Assembly (NCBI RefSeq): GCF_013041615.1
Contig: NZ_JABEPQ010000006.1
Location: 116,317-180,316 of the forward strand
DNA: 64,000 nt
Source: Knoellia koreensis
GTDB taxonomy: Bacteria > Actinomycetota > Actinomycetes > Actinomycetales > Dermatophilaceae
Direction: 5' to 3'
A program made the position numbers and the translations under genes. Positions 51,274 through 60,736 of the stretch are shown piece by piece. The notes beneath the pieces were generated by a model, which saw only the letters and a program-made list of their open reading frames with translations, did not search any database and was not told the DNA's origin. Each line of letters starts with the position of its first letter. Position 1 is the stretch's first letter.

Positions 51274-52149
51274 TCAGGCCGCGGACTCGGCGCGCACCGG
51301 GTCGAGGACGAAGCCGTACTCGATCGTCTCGTGGTCACCGGCCGGCTTCGGGTCGAGGATGAGCTCAGGCTTGACCGCCGAGGCGATGTCGTCGCTGTTG
51401 TGCTCGTCGCCCGGGAAGTAGAGCTGGGCGGTGAGCAGCTCGTGCCCGTCGGCCGAGGCCTTGACGTGGATGTGGGCGGGGCGCCAGGCGTGCCAGCCGG
51501 CGGCGGCGATGAGCTTGCCGCACGAGCCGTCGGTCGGGATCTGGTAGGGCGCTGGCCGGATCGTGGTGATCTCGAAGTCGCCGTTCTCGTCGGCGGTGAA
51601 GGTGCCGCGCAGGTTCCACTCGGGGATGCCGGGGGCGAACTGCGAGTAGAAGCCGTCGGCGTCGGCGTGCCACACCTCGACCTTCGCCCCGGCCAGCGGC
51701 TGGCCGCTGGTGGACGTGACCTTGCCGGTCCAGACCAGCGGGGTGCCGGACTCGCCGTCGCGCATCGGCAGGGTGCCCTTGGCGCCCTGCTCGGGCGAGT
51801 TCGGCACGTAGTAGGGGCCCTCGATGGTGCCCTTGTTGCCCTCGCGGTGCTCGGTGGCGACCTCCTCGACGACGTGCTCGATCCACACGTCGAGGAACAG
51901 CGGCCACTCGCCGTCGTCGCCGACGCTGATGAGCCACGACTTGAGCGCGTTGTACTCGTCGTAGGTGACCTTGTGCCTGCGGATCGTGTCGTGCACGGCC
52001 TCGATGACCTCGCGGGCGAGCAGGTTGACGCGCTCGGGGTCGGCCTGTGCGCCGGCCTTCTTGTCGGTGCGGAACCGCTCGGTGGCGGAGGCGCCCGACT
52101 TGGCGGCGGTGGCGGTTTCGTTGGTGCCAGCGACGGTTGTGTCACTCAT
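51274..52149 (-). CDS. catA: Catechol 1,2-dioxygenase
   Basis: 291 residues. N-terminal helical dimer domain with KKAGAQADPERVNLLAREVIEAVHDTIRRHKVTYDEYNALKSW; catalytic domain with IEGPYYVPNSPEQGAKG (iron Tyr), APYQIPTDGSCG (second Tyr) and WRPAHIHVKASADGHELLTAQLYF (two iron His). Non-heme Fe(III) intradiol enzyme that opens catechol to cis,cis-muconate. Transcribed with catB (37 bases upstream) and catC (18 bases downstream). Confidence 0.96.
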   Translation of the reverse strand: MSDTTVAGTNETATAAKSGASATERFRTDKKAGAQADPERVNLLAREVIEAVHDTIRRHKVTYDEYNALKSWLISVGDDGEWPLFLDVWIEHVVEEVATEHREGNKGTIEGPYYVPNSPEQGAKGTLPMRDGESGTPLVWTGKVTSTSGQPLAGAKVEVWHADADGFYSQFAPGIPEWNLRGTFTADENGDFEITTIRPAPYQIPTDGSCGKLIAAAGWHAWRPAHIHVKASADGHELLTAQLYFPGDEHNSDDIASAVKPELILDPKPAGDHETIEYGFVLDPVRAESAA

Positions 52150-52186
52150 GATTCCTTCTCCTGGTTACTTGGTGGGTTGGTGGTGG

Positions 52187-53290
52187 TCAGTGGTCGGTGC
52201 GGTAGCGCGCGAGCTTGGCCTCATCGATCTCGACCCCGAGTCCGGGCCCGGGACGGACGGCGAGGTGGCCGCCGTGGATCTCGAGCGGCTCGGTCAGGAG
52301 GTCGTCGCTCATGTCGAGGAAGTTGGATAGCTCACCTGCGCGCGCGGCCGTGAGCTTGTATGCCGCCCCGAAGGCGACCGTGGCGACCGTCCCCAGCTGG
52401 CCGTCGATCTGGTTTCCCATGACGACCTCTACGCCGAGGCCCTCCGCGAGGTGGTGCACGCGCTGCGACTGGGTGAACCCGCTGCGCGCGGTCTTGATGC
52501 TCACCGCCGTGGCGGCTCCGGCGAGCAGCTCACGGGTCACGTCGGCCGGTGTGACCGCGGACTCGTCGGCGATGAAGGGGACGCTGCACTGGTCGACCAG
52601 CCAGCGCCGGCCGAGGACGTCGTCGGCGGGGCACAGCTCCTCGGCGAAGAGCAGGTCGAGGTCGGCCATCTCGTGCAGGGCGCGCGCGGCCTCCGAGGCG
52701 GTCCAGCCGCGGTTGCCGTCGACGTAGAGCTCGATGTCGGCGCCCAGCCCTTCGCGGAGCGCACGGACGACCGCTGTGTCGAGCCGGTAGGGGTGGCGGC
52801 CGACCTTCACCTTGAAGGTGGTGATGCCGTGGGTGTCGCGGATCCGCTCCGCCTCGGCCACCATCGCGGCCGGCTCGTCGAAGCCGAGCATGTGCGAGAC
52901 GCGCATGCGGTCGGTGTAGCCGCCCAGCAGGTCGGTGACGGAGGTGTCGAGGGTGCGCCCGAGGGCATCCCAGATCGCCATGTCGACTGCGGACTTCGCG
53001 GCGGGGTTGCCCACGGTGCGAGCCAGCCGGGCCGCGACGACCTCCCGCTCGAGCAGGCGGGTGCCGACCACCTGGGGGGCGAACAGGTCACGGACCGCAG
53101 CGACGATGCTGGCCTGGGTCTCGCCGTAGGTGAACGGGCGCGGCGGGGCATCGGCGACACCGACCACACCCTCGTCCGTGTGCACTCGCACGAGCACGTG
53201 CTCGGCGACGCTGACCTCGCCGCTGGCGAACCGCAACGGCTTGCGGTACGGGATGGCGTAGGGGATGGCCTCGACGGTGGTGATCTTCAT
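52187..53290 (-). CDS. catB: Muconate cycloisomerase
   Basis: 367 residues from ATG 53290 (ATGA overlap with the LysR gene). Enolase superfamily, MLE subgroup: KITTVEAIPYAIPYRKPLRFASG, TFKVKVGRHPYRL with the catalytic K-x-K, metal ligands in LYVDGNRGW, LLFAEELCPADD and FIADESAVTP. It cyclises cis,cis-muconate to muconolactone. The catalytic loop and length are those of the ordinary rather than the chloromuconate enzyme as far as can be judged by eye. Confidence 0.93.
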   Translation of the reverse strand: MKITTVEAIPYAIPYRKPLRFASGEVSVAEHVLVRVHTDEGVVGVADAPPRPFTYGETQASIVAAVRDLFAPQVVGTRLLEREVVAARLARTVGNPAAKSAVDMAIWDALGRTLDTSVTDLLGGYTDRMRVSHMLGFDEPAAMVAEAERIRDTHGITTFKVKVGRHPYRLDTAVVRALREGLGADIELYVDGNRGWTASEAARALHEMADLDLLFAEELCPADDVLGRRWLVDQCSVPFIADESAVTPADVTRELLAGAATAVSIKTARSGFTQSQRVHHLAEGLGVEVVMGNQIDGQLGTVATVAFGAAYKLTAARAGELSNFLDMSDDLLTEPLEIHGGHLAVRPGPGLGVEIDEAKLARYRTDH

Positions 53291-54201
53291 CGCTGCGCCC
53301 GATTCGTGCTGGCCTTTCGTGCCGCGGACCGGCTGGCGCTCGCGACGACCTCGACGATCGACTCGACGAGGGCTGGTGGTCGTTCGCGCCAGGCGAGCGC
53401 GAGCTCGACACTGCCGGCATCGACGACGTCGCGGATCACCAAGCCGTCCAACGGGATCGACCGGGCCGACGCCGGGACGAGCCCGATGCCGAGGCCAGCG
53501 GCCACGAGGGCCAGCAGGACGGCGGTACCGGGTGCCACATGCTCGCGCCGTGGCGCGAAGCCGGCCTCGCGGCATACCCGAAGAACGGCCTCGTTGACCG
53601 CGGAGTCCTTGCTGGCGTAGAGCACGAACGGCTCGCTGCGCAGGTCGGCCATGGCGATCTCGGGCTCGTCGACGAGCCGGTGCCCGGCGGGGAGGGCGAG
53701 GACGAGCGGGTCGACCTCGAGGGTTTGCACGACGATGCCCTCGCCCGTGGCCGGCGGGCGCAGGACCGCGAGGTCGAGGTCGCCGTCACGCAGGCCGTCG
53801 CACAGCTGCGGCGTGAGCTGGTCGGCGTGCACCTCGAGGGCGACCTCGGGCAGCTCGCGCTCGAGCGCACGGGCGATGGCCGGCAGCTGGGAGAAGACGG
53901 CCGTACCGGTGAAGCCGATCCGGGCCAGACCGCGGCGGCCGTCGGCGATGCGCTGGACCCCGGAGGTGCTTGTCTCGACGGCGTCGAGGATGCGGCGGGC
54001 CTCCTCCAGGAGGTACTCGCCGGCGGCGGTGAGGGCGACCTGTCGGGTGGTGCGGGTGAAGAGCGTCGCGCCGAGCTGGCCCTCGAGCTGGCGAATCGCC
54101 TGAGACAGGGCGGGTTGCGCCATGTGGAGGCGCTCGGCGGCCCGGCCGAAGTGGCAGGTCTCGGCGACGGCCACGAAGTAGCGCAAGTGGCGCAGCTCCA
54201 T
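53287..54201 (-). CDS. LysR family regulator of the cat operon
   Basis: 304 residues from ATG 54201 with AGGAGG 6 bases upstream. N-terminal HTH: MELRHLRYFVAVAETCHFGRAAERLHMAQPALSQAIRQLEGQLGATLF, then the two-lobe effector domain. Similar to CatR/BenM regulators that respond to muconate or benzoate. It is the first gene of the cat operon (coupled to catB by ATGA) and also faces benA, so it could control both directions from the 229-bp gap. Corynebacterium and Rhodococcus, by contrast, use an IclR-type CatR. Confidence 0.88.
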   Translation of the reverse strand: MELRHLRYFVAVAETCHFGRAAERLHMAQPALSQAIRQLEGQLGATLFTRTTRQVALTAAGEYLLEEARRILDAVETSTSGVQRIADGRRGLARIGFTGTAVFSQLPAIARALERELPEVALEVHADQLTPQLCDGLRDGDLDLAVLRPPATGEGIVVQTLEVDPLVLALPAGHRLVDEPEIAMADLRSEPFVLYASKDSAVNEAVLRVCREAGFAPRREHVAPGTAVLLALVAAGLGIGLVPASARSIPLDGLVIRDVVDAGSVELALAWRERPPALVESIVEVVASASRSAARKASTNRAQR

Positions 54202-54275
54202 CGGTTCCTCCTGGGCGGTCGGTCGCCTCGTCGGTGGGGCGATTCATTCACGGTAGGTACGGATATTGAGTCAAC

Positions 54276-54320
54276 ACAAGGTCTTGTTTTCGGCGCATTG
54301 ATTGGCTGGAGCGATCAATG
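54276..54320. promoter_or_regulatory. Regulatory region between the cat and ben operons
   Basis: In the 229-bp divergent gap, AT-rich sequence around 54262-54290 contains ACAAG-GT-CTTGT (54276-54287). Downstream lies CATTGAT (54296-54302), 11 bases, ATCAATG (54314-54320), a 7-bp inverted repeat of the T-N11-A layout used by LysR proteins. The larger repeat is about 110 bases before benA. Candidate binding sites for the LysR protein or for BenR. Confidence 0.55.
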
Positions 54321-54430
54321 GATGTCCGGGTCATGACTGGGCACCTGCCCGGTGTACGGGGTGCGTCGCGCTGTCACGGTGGTTCGAACCACCGAACCAA
54401 CCGGGGAGCAACGAGGCACCTGGAGGAGCC

Positions 54431-55840
54431 ATGACCCAGTCGCTGGACCACCTGAAGGACGTGCTGGCCGATGCCGTCGTCGACGACAGCCAGGCCGGCG
54501 TCTACCGCGCCAACCGCCGGATCTTCACCGACGAGGAGATCTTCGAGCTGGAGATGAAGCACATCTTCGAGGGCAACTGGCTCTACCTCGCCCACGAGAG
54601 CCAGGTGCCGAACCCCGGCGACTACTTCACGACCTACATGGGTCGCCAGCCGGTGGTCATCACCCGCGACAAGGACGGCGAGCTGCACCTGCTCATCAAC
54701 GCTTGCGCCCACCGCGGGGCCATGATCTGCCGGCGCAAGACCGACAACCGCACCACCTTGACCTGCCCCTTCCACGGCTGGACGTTCCGCAACGACGGGA
54801 CCCTGCTCAAGGTCAAGGACCCCGACGGTGCCGGCTACCCGGACACCTTCGACAAGGACGGATCGCACAACATGACCAAGGTGGCGCGGTTCGAGTCGTA
54901 CCGCGGGTTCCTCTTCGGCAGCCTCAACCCCGAGGTCCTGCCGCTCGACGAGCACCTCGGCGACACGACCAAGGTCATCGACATGCTCGTCGACCAGTCG
55001 CCCGAGGGCCTGGAGGTGCTGCGCGGCGCGTCCACCTACACCTACGACGGCAACTGGAAGGTGCAGGCCGAGAACGGCGCCGACGGCTACCACGTCACCG
55101 CGACGCACTGGAACTACGCGGCCACGACCTCCCGGCGCAACACCGGCGACTCGGCGAACCAGACCAAGACCCTCGACGCCGGCAGCTGGGGCAAGTCCGG
55201 CGGCGGCTACTGGTCCTACCCCAACGGCCACCTGTGCCTGTGGACCTGGGCCGGCAACCCGCAGGACCGCCCGCTCTGGGGCAAGCTCGACGACCTCAAG
55301 GAGCGGTTCGGCGACGCCAAGGGCGAGTTCATGGTCAAGGGCAGCCGCAACCTGTGCCTCTACCCGAACGTGTACCTGATGGACCAGTTCTCCACGCAGA
55401 TCAGGCACTTCCGCCCGATCGCGCCGGACCAGACCGAGGTCACGATCTACTGCATCGCCCCCAAGGGCGAGAGCGCCGAGTCGCGGGCCTGGCGGATCCG
55501 GCAGTACGAGGACTTCTTCAACGCCTCGGGCATGGCGACCCCGGACGACCTCGAGGAGTTCCGGTCGTGCCAGCTGACCTTCCAGGCGTCCGCAGCGCCG
55601 TGGAACGACATGAGCCGTGGTGCCCAGCACTGGCTGTCCGGTCCCGACGAGGTCGCCGAGTCGTTGGGTATGCCGGGTGTCATCTCCGCCGGCCTCAAGA
55701 ACGAGGACGAGGGGCTCTACCCCGTGCAGCACGGCTACTGGCTGATGGTGATGCGTGAGGCCGTGGCCAAGGAGCAGGCGGCCGCCGACGAGCTCGAGGC
55801 GAGCCAGGCTGCGACGACCGGGACGGCGGTGGCGTCATGA
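54431..55840 (+). CDS. benA: Benzoate 1,2-dioxygenase, large subunit
   Basis: 469 residues from ATG 54431 with GGAGGAG upstream; the longer frame from 54302 runs through the promoter region. Rieske centre: Cys92-x-His94 (NACAHRGAM) and Cys112-x2-His115 (TCPFHGW). Mononuclear iron site around [14 protein letters not shown] with Asp, His and His. The terminal oxygenase adds O2 across C1 and C2 of benzoate to give the cis-dihydrodiol. First gene of the ben operon; its stop overlaps benB as ATGA. Confidence 0.95.
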   Translation: MTQSLDHLKDVLADAVVDDSQAGVYRANRRIFTDEEIFELEMKHIFEGNWLYLAHESQVPNPGDYFTTYMGRQPVVITRDKDGELHLLINACAHRGAMICRRKTDNRTTLTCPFHGWTFRNDGTLLKVKDPDGAGYPDTFDKDGSHNMTKVARFESYRGFLFGSLNPEVLPLDEHLGDTTKVIDMLVDQSPEGLEVLRGASTYTYDGNWKVQAENGADGYHVTATHWNYAATTSRRNTGDSANQTKTLDAGSWGKSGGGYWSYPNGHLCLWTWAGNPQDRPLWGKLDDLKERFGDAKGEFMVKGSRNLCLYPNVYLMDQFSTQIRHFRPIAPDQTEVTIYCIAPKGESAESRAWRIRQYEDFFNASGMATPDDLEEFRSCQLTFQASAAPWNDMSRGAQHWLSGPDEVAESLGMPGVISAGLKNEDEGLYPVQHGYWLMVMREAVAKEQAAADELEASQAATTGTAVAS

Positions 55841-56406
55841 CGACCACGGCGAACGGCGCACCCGCCCCGACGACCCAGCCAGGCGGCATACCCGAGGCTG
55901 CGGTTGCTGAAGGAAAGGCACTGTCGCAGAACGACATTGAGCAGTTCCTCTACCGCGAGGCCAGGTATCTCGATGACCGCGAGTTCGAGAAGTGGCTCGA
56001 GTGCTACGCCGACGACTGCGAGTACTGGATGCCGGCGTGGGCCGATGACGACCGGCTCACCGACGACCCGCAGCAGGAGATCTCGCTGATCTACTACCCC
56101 AACAAGGGCGGCCTGGAGGACCGCATCTTCCGGATCCGCACCGAGCGCTCGAGCGCGACCTCCATCCCCGAGCCGCGGACCAACCACAACATCAGCAACG
56201 TCGAGGTGATCGAGCGGCGCGGTGACGTGCTGGACGTGCGCTTCAACTGGCACACCATGTACTTCCGCTACAAGACCGTCGACCCCTACTACGGCACGTC
56301 GTTCTACACGATCGACTTCTCCGGGGACTCGCCGCTCATCCGCCGCAAGACCGTGGTGCTCAAGAACGACTACATCCACCACGTCGTCGACGTCTACCAC
56401 TTCTGA
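55837..56406 (+). CDS. benB: Benzoate 1,2-dioxygenase, small subunit
   Basis: 189 residues. After a 25-residue Ala/Pro/Thr tail come the ring-hydroxylating beta-subunit features: [63 protein letters not shown] and [22 protein letters not shown]. Structural partner of BenA in an alpha3beta3 oxygenase. The N-terminal tail is longer than usual. 18 bases before the fused reductase/dehydrogenase gene. Confidence 0.94.
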   Translation: MTTTANGAPAPTTQPGGIPEAAVAEGKALSQNDIEQFLYREARYLDDREFEKWLECYADDCEYWMPAWADDDRLTDDPQQEISLIYYPNKGGLEDRIFRIRTERSSATSIPEPRTNHNISNVEVIERRGDVLDVRFNWHTMYFRYKTVDPYYGTSFYTIDFSGDSPLIRRKTVVLKNDYIHHVVDVYHF

Positions 56407-56424
56407 GGGGCCTGGTGAGCAGTC

Positions 56425-59289
56425 ATGACGACGTATGCCGCGCCGCCCAGTGGCGGACACCAGGTCGCCTTGTCGTTCGAGGACGGTGTCACCCGGTTCA
56501 TCACCTGCCGTGAGGACCAGACCGTCGCCGACGCGTCGTACCGCGCCCGCATCAACATCCCGCTCGACTGTCGCGACGGTGCGTGCGGGACGTGCAAGGC
56601 GTTCTGCGAGTCCGGTGACTTCGACGGTGGCACCTACATCGACGACGCGCTGAGCGAGTCCGAGGCCGCCGAGGGCTACGCGTTGCCGTGCAGCATGAAG
56701 CCGCGCTCGGACCTCGTGCTCCAGATCGCGTCGACGTCGGCCGTGGCCAAGACGCAGGCCGCGACGTTCACCGGGACGGTGACGCGGCTCGACCGCCTCT
56801 CGTCCACGACGGTCGCGCTGGCCGTGGAGATCGCGGAGCGCGACAAGCTCACCTTCCTGCCCGGGCAGTACGTCAACATTGCGGTGCCGGGCACCGACGA
56901 GACCCGGTCGTACTCGTTCAGCAGTGCTCCGGACGACGACGAGCTGAGCTTCCTCATCAAGCTCAGCCCGGGTGGGTTGATGACCGAGCACCTGAACTCG
57001 GTTACGGCAGTGGGTGACTCGATCACCTTCACCGGTCCGCTCGGGAGCTTCTTCCTGCGGGAGACCGCACGGCCGGCGCTTCTGCTGGCTGGCGGAACGG
57101 GCCTCGCGCCCATCCTGGCGATCCTGCGCAAGCTGCGCGCCGACGGCAACGAACGGCCGATCCACCTCGTCTACGGTGTCGGCACTGACGAAGACCTCGT
57201 CGAGCTCGACACGATCGAGGCCCTGGCCGCGGACCTGCCCGGGTTCACCTGGGACTACTGCGTCTCCGACCCGGGCAGCCAAGCCCCCAACAAGGGCTAC
57301 GTCACCACGCTGATCCGGGACGAGCACCTCCACGGTGGGGACGTCGCGGTCTACCTGTGCGGCCCGCCCGCCATGGTCGAGTCGGTGCGAAAGCACTTCT
57401 CTGACAAGGGGATGACGCCCACCGGCTTCTACTACGAGAAGTTCGCCCTGGCCGCGGCGGGTGCCCAGGAGGCGGCCGACTCCCAGGGCGACGCGGCGGT
57501 GGACGACGTCACCGAGGTTCCCGCGGCTGCGCGCAACGCCGGGTATGCCGCGGCGTCACCTCGGTCGGTGCCCCTCACCGTGGTGCCCGATCCAGACCTG
57601 GCCCGAGAGGTGACCCGGCAGCCGGTGTTCGTGCCGCGCGAGACGGCGCCGTTGGGTGCCGTGACGTCGGACAACGCGGCGTCGGTTGACGCGGCAGCGG
57701 ATGCAGCACTGCTTCGTCAGGTTGCGCGTCAGACGGTGTTCGCCTCCGCCGCAGGGGAATCCGTCCGCTCGGGCCCGGCGGCGCCTGCTCTCGTCGCGGA
57801 CGACGGGCTGGTGCTCGACGCCACCGCGCGGGAGGTGACGCGCCAGACCGTGTTCCCGGCGCGTGACGTCGAACAGCTCGTGGCGCCGGCAGTCGCACCG
57901 ACGGTTGCGCCCAGCTCGGCCGTCACTGCCGTCACAGCAGGGCAGGATGCCCCGGCCGTCCCCACCGCCGCGACCACGCCCCCACCGGCGGCGGAGCGCT
58001 CGGGTGAGCACGCGGCATACGAGATCGGCGAGGAGCACCCGTCGGTGCACGAGTCGGACGCCGTCTTCGAGGCCCGTCAGGCGTTGGAGCTCGGCGCGAT
58101 CGAGCTGACCATCGGGCGGCTCAGCACCCAGCAGCTCGCGGGTTACCGTCTGCTGGCCGAGTCGACCTTGCCCTACGTCGACGTCGCGGGCGAGCGGTTC
58201 GTCGACGCCGGCGCCTACACCGAGGCGAACGCCGCCTTCCACGACTACCTGTTCGCGCAGACCCGCAACGAGCACCTGTTGCAGGCCTACCAGGCGCTGG
58301 GGGTCAAGGGGCACATGGACCAGGTGCTCCGGAACGCGACCTGGTGCCACCCGCGGTGCGCGACCGACCACGTCGAGATCGTTGAGGCGTTCGAGGCCGG
58401 CGACCGCACGACCGCGCGGCGACTCGTCGTCGAGCACGCGGAGCGGTCCAAGGTGACCATGCGCCGAGCGATGGCCGACGCGCAGCAACGACTGCGACCG
58501 GCCCACGTCAGCCCCGGTCGGTTCGACGGCCTGGCCGTCCTCGTCACCGGAGCCGCACAGGGTATCGGCGAGGCAGTCGCACGGCGGATCAGCGCCGAGG
58601 GCGGCACCGTGGTGCTGGCCGACCGGTCCGAGCTGGTCGAGAGCCTCGCCGGCGAGCTGGCCGCTGCGGGTCGCGAATCGCTCGCGGTCACAGCGGATCT
58701 CGAGACCTGGGAAGGTGCGCAGGCCGTCGTCGACGCGGCTCTTGCCAGGTTCGGCCGGATCGACGTCGCCATCCACACCGTCGGGGGCACGATCTGGGCC
58801 AAGCCGTTCACGGAGTACCCGCCCGAGCAGATCGAGGCCGAGATCTCTCGGTCGCTCTTTCCCACGCTGTGGGGCTGCCGCGCAGTCGCTCCGCACATGG
58901 TGGGGCGTGGCAGCGGCACCATCGTCAACGTCTCGTCGGTTGCGACGCGAGGGCTCCACCGGGTCCCGTATGCCGCGGCCAAGGGTGGCGTGAACGCCAT
59001 CACCGCATCGCTGGCGATGGAGCTCGCGCCCAGCGGTGTGCGCGTCGTCGCCACAGCACCCGGCGGCACCGAGGCTCCCGCGCGGCGGATCCCGCGCGGA
59101 CCGGCCCCGGAGTCGGAGCAGGAGAAGGCGTGGTACCAGACGATCGTCGACCAGACCGTCGACTCGTCCCTGCTCAAGCGCTACGGCACGCTCGACGAGC
59201 AGGCCGCTGCGATCTGCTTCGTCGCCTCACCCGAGGCGTCGTACATCACGGGCACCGTCCTGCCCGTCGCCGGTGGCGACCTGGGCTGA
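56425..59289 (+). CDS. benCD: Fused BenC reductase - RQxVF-repeat linker - FCD domain - BenD dehydrogenase
   Basis: 954 residues in one open frame. 1-345 is BenC: plant-type 2Fe-2S ferredoxin (Cys49, 54, 57, 89), FAD site RSYSFSS (161-167), NAD site GGTGLAP (223-229), YLCGPPAM (310-317). 346-540 is an Ala/Pro/Val linker with three repeats RxVxRQxVF at 394-402, 431-439 and 469-477. 545-685 is an FCD domain of GntR regulators, with His606, His649 and His671 in the usual metal positions but no helix-turn-helix. 700-954 is BenD (SDR): TGAAQGIG 708-715, Ser838, Tyr849, Lys853. The ends supply electrons to BenAB and oxidise the dihydrodiol to catechol; the middle is unexplained. Confidence 0.92.
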   Translation: MTTYAAPPSGGHQVALSFEDGVTRFITCREDQTVADASYRARINIPLDCRDGACGTCKAFCESGDFDGGTYIDDALSESEAAEGYALPCSMKPRSDLVLQIASTSAVAKTQAATFTGTVTRLDRLSSTTVALAVEIAERDKLTFLPGQYVNIAVPGTDETRSYSFSSAPDDDELSFLIKLSPGGLMTEHLNSVTAVGDSITFTGPLGSFFLRETARPALLLAGGTGLAPILAILRKLRADGNERPIHLVYGVGTDEDLVELDTIEALAADLPGFTWDYCVSDPGSQAPNKGYVTTLIRDEHLHGGDVAVYLCGPPAMVESVRKHFSDKGMTPTGFYYEKFALAAAGAQEAADSQGDAAVDDVTEVPAAARNAGYAAASPRSVPLTVVPDPDLAREVTRQPVFVPRETAPLGAVTSDNAASVDAAADAALLRQVARQTVFASAAGESVRSGPAAPALVADDGLVLDATAREVTRQTVFPARDVEQLVAPAVAPTVAPSSAVTAVTAGQDAPAVPTAATTPPPAAERSGEHAAYEIGEEHPSVHESDAVFEARQALELGAIELTIGRLSTQQLAGYRLLAESTLPYVDVAGERFVDAGAYTEANAAFHDYLFAQTRNEHLLQAYQALGVKGHMDQVLRNATWCHPRCATDHVEIVEAFEAGDRTTARRLVVEHAERSKVTMRRAMADAQQRLRPAHVSPGRFDGLAVLVTGAAQGIGEAVARRISAEGGTVVLADRSELVESLAGELAAAGRESLAVTADLETWEGAQAVVDAALARFGRIDVAIHTVGGTIWAKPFTEYPPEQIEAEISRSLFPTLWGCRAVAPHMVGRGSGTIVNVSSVATRGLHRVPYAAAKGGVNAITASLAMELAPSGVRVVATAPGGTEAPARRIPRGPAPESEQEKAWYQTIVDQTVDSSLLKRYGTLDEQAAAICFVASPEASYITGTVLPVAGGDLG

Positions 59290-59365
59290 CGCCTGACCCA
59301 ACCCCGCTGGCACCTGTCCGCACCTCTGCTCGCCCCTGAGCACTTACCTCCAAGGGAGTCCCCTC

Positions 59366-60736
59366 ATGTCCAGAACCACCTTTGCCGACAACGCCTTACG
59401 CCGGCGCAGCACCACGTGGGTCGTCGTCCTGTCGATGCTCGCGCTCGTCTTCGACGGCTACGACCTCGTCGTCTACGGCACCGTCGTGCCCACCCTGCTC
59501 AAGGACCCGAGCCAGCTCGGGCCGCTCACGCCGACCCAGGCCGGCGCCCTCGGCTCCTACGCCCTGATCGGCGTCCTCGTCGGCGCGCTGACCGCGGGGG
59601 CGATCGGCGACTGGATCGGTCGAAGGCGCGTCGTCCTCGTCAACCTCGCCTGGTTCTCGATCGGCATGGGGGCGACGGCGCTGACGTCGTCGGTGCAGAC
59701 GTTCGGGATCTTCCGGTTCTTCACCGGGATCGGCGTCGGCGCGCTCGTCGCCACCGTCGGGGCGCTGGTCGCAGAGTTCGCCCCGGCCGAGAAGCGCAAC
59801 CTGCTGAATGCCGTTGTCTACAGCGGGGTTCCGGCTGGCGGCGTGCTGGCGGCGCTCGTGGCTCTGGTGCTGCCGGACTCGGCCGGGTGGCGGCCGTTGT
59901 TCTGGATCGGCGCGTTGCCGATCGTGGTCCTCCTGCCGCTCGCCATCGTCAAGCTCCCCGAGTCGCCGCGGTGGCTGGTTGCCCGCGGGCGGCTCGAGGC
60001 CGCGCGGGAGCTGTCGGCCCGCACGGGTGTCCCCCTGCCGGAAGCCGCGCCGACTGTGCAGGCCTCCCCGGCGGCATACGCCTCGCACGTCGGTTTCGGG
60101 GCGCTCGTCCGGCGGCCGCTTGCCTGGCCCACCCTGCTGCTCGGCACGATGAGTTTTGGTGGGCTGCTGCTCACCTACGGCCTCAACACGTGGCTGCCGC
60201 AGATCATGCAGGGCAACGGCTACGGCAAGTCCTACTCGCTCACCTTCCTCCTGGTGCTCAACCTGGGCGCCATCGTCGGTGGCCTCCTCGCCTCCCGCGT
60301 GGCTGACCGGCGAGGCGCGAAGCCAGTGGTGGCAACGACTTTCGTGCTGGCTGCTGCCACGCTCGCGATCCTCCCGCTCAAGCTGCCCTTCGCCGCCGTG
60401 GTCGCCGCGGTGGCCATTGCGGGAGTCGGAACGATCGGCACCCAGGTGCTCATCTACGGCCTGGTCTCGAACTACTACCCGACCCGCGCCCGGGCTGCCG
60501 GCGTCGCGTGGTGTGCCGGGTTCGGACGGCTCGGAGGCATTGTCGGGCCGGTCATCGGCGGAGCTCTCGTGAGCGCGGGAGTGGGTGGCACGACGGCGTT
60601 CTACGTATTCGCCGGCGTCTCCCTGCTCGGCGCGCTCGTCACGTCGCTGGTGCCGCAGGCCCGCCACGAGGAGGCCAGCCCGGTGCTCGCCGACAGTCCC
60701 ACACCCGCCACTGCGGCCTCTACTGTGGCGGTGTGA
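59366..60736 (+). CDS. benK: Benzoate transporter, aromatic acid:H+ symporter family
   Basis: 456 residues from ATG 59366 with AAGGGAG upstream. Twelve helices; FDGYDLVVYGTVVPTLL is the AAHS signature in helix 1 (conserved Asp), GAIGDWIGRRRVVLVNL is MFS motif A, and PESPRWLVARGR follows helix 6. BenK/PcaK-type symporters take up benzoate. 76 bases after benCD; its stop overlaps the benR GTG. Confidence 0.92.
   Translation: MSRTTFADNALRRRSTTWVVVLSMLALVFDGYDLVVYGTVVPTLLKDPSQLGPLTPTQAGALGSYALIGVLVGALTAGAIGDWIGRRRVVLVNLAWFSIGMGATALTSSVQTFGIFRFFTGIGVGALVATVGALVAEFAPAEKRNLLNAVVYSGVPAGGVLAALVALVLPDSAGWRPLFWIGALPIVVLLPLAIVKLPESPRWLVARGRLEAARELSARTGVPLPEAAPTVQASPAAYASHVGFGALVRRPLAWPTLLLGTMSFGGLLLTYGLNTWLPQIMQGNGYGKSYSLTFLLVLNLGAIVGGLLASRVADRRGAKPVVATTFVLAAATLAILPLKLPFAAVVAAVAIAGVGTIGTQVLIYGLVSNYYPTRARAAGVAWCAGFGRLGGIVGPVIGGALVSAGVGGTTAFYVFAGVSLLGALVTSLVPQARHEEASPVLADSPTPATAASTVAV

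Noticed and set aside
54302..54430. Upstream start for benA
   Set aside because: It would read through the divergent promoter region; ATG 54431 has a strong Shine-Dalgarno and matches the family start.
55735..57396. Minus-strand frame of about 550 codons under benA, benB and benCD
   Set aside because: Antisense to genes with intact catalytic residues; translation is Val/Asp/Gly/Arg-rich noise.
60508..60732. Longer N-terminus for the LuxR-type regulator
   Set aside because: It would overlap the end of benK by 229 bases and encode Arg/His-rich sequence; GTG 60733 gives the family start and a 4-bp overlap.
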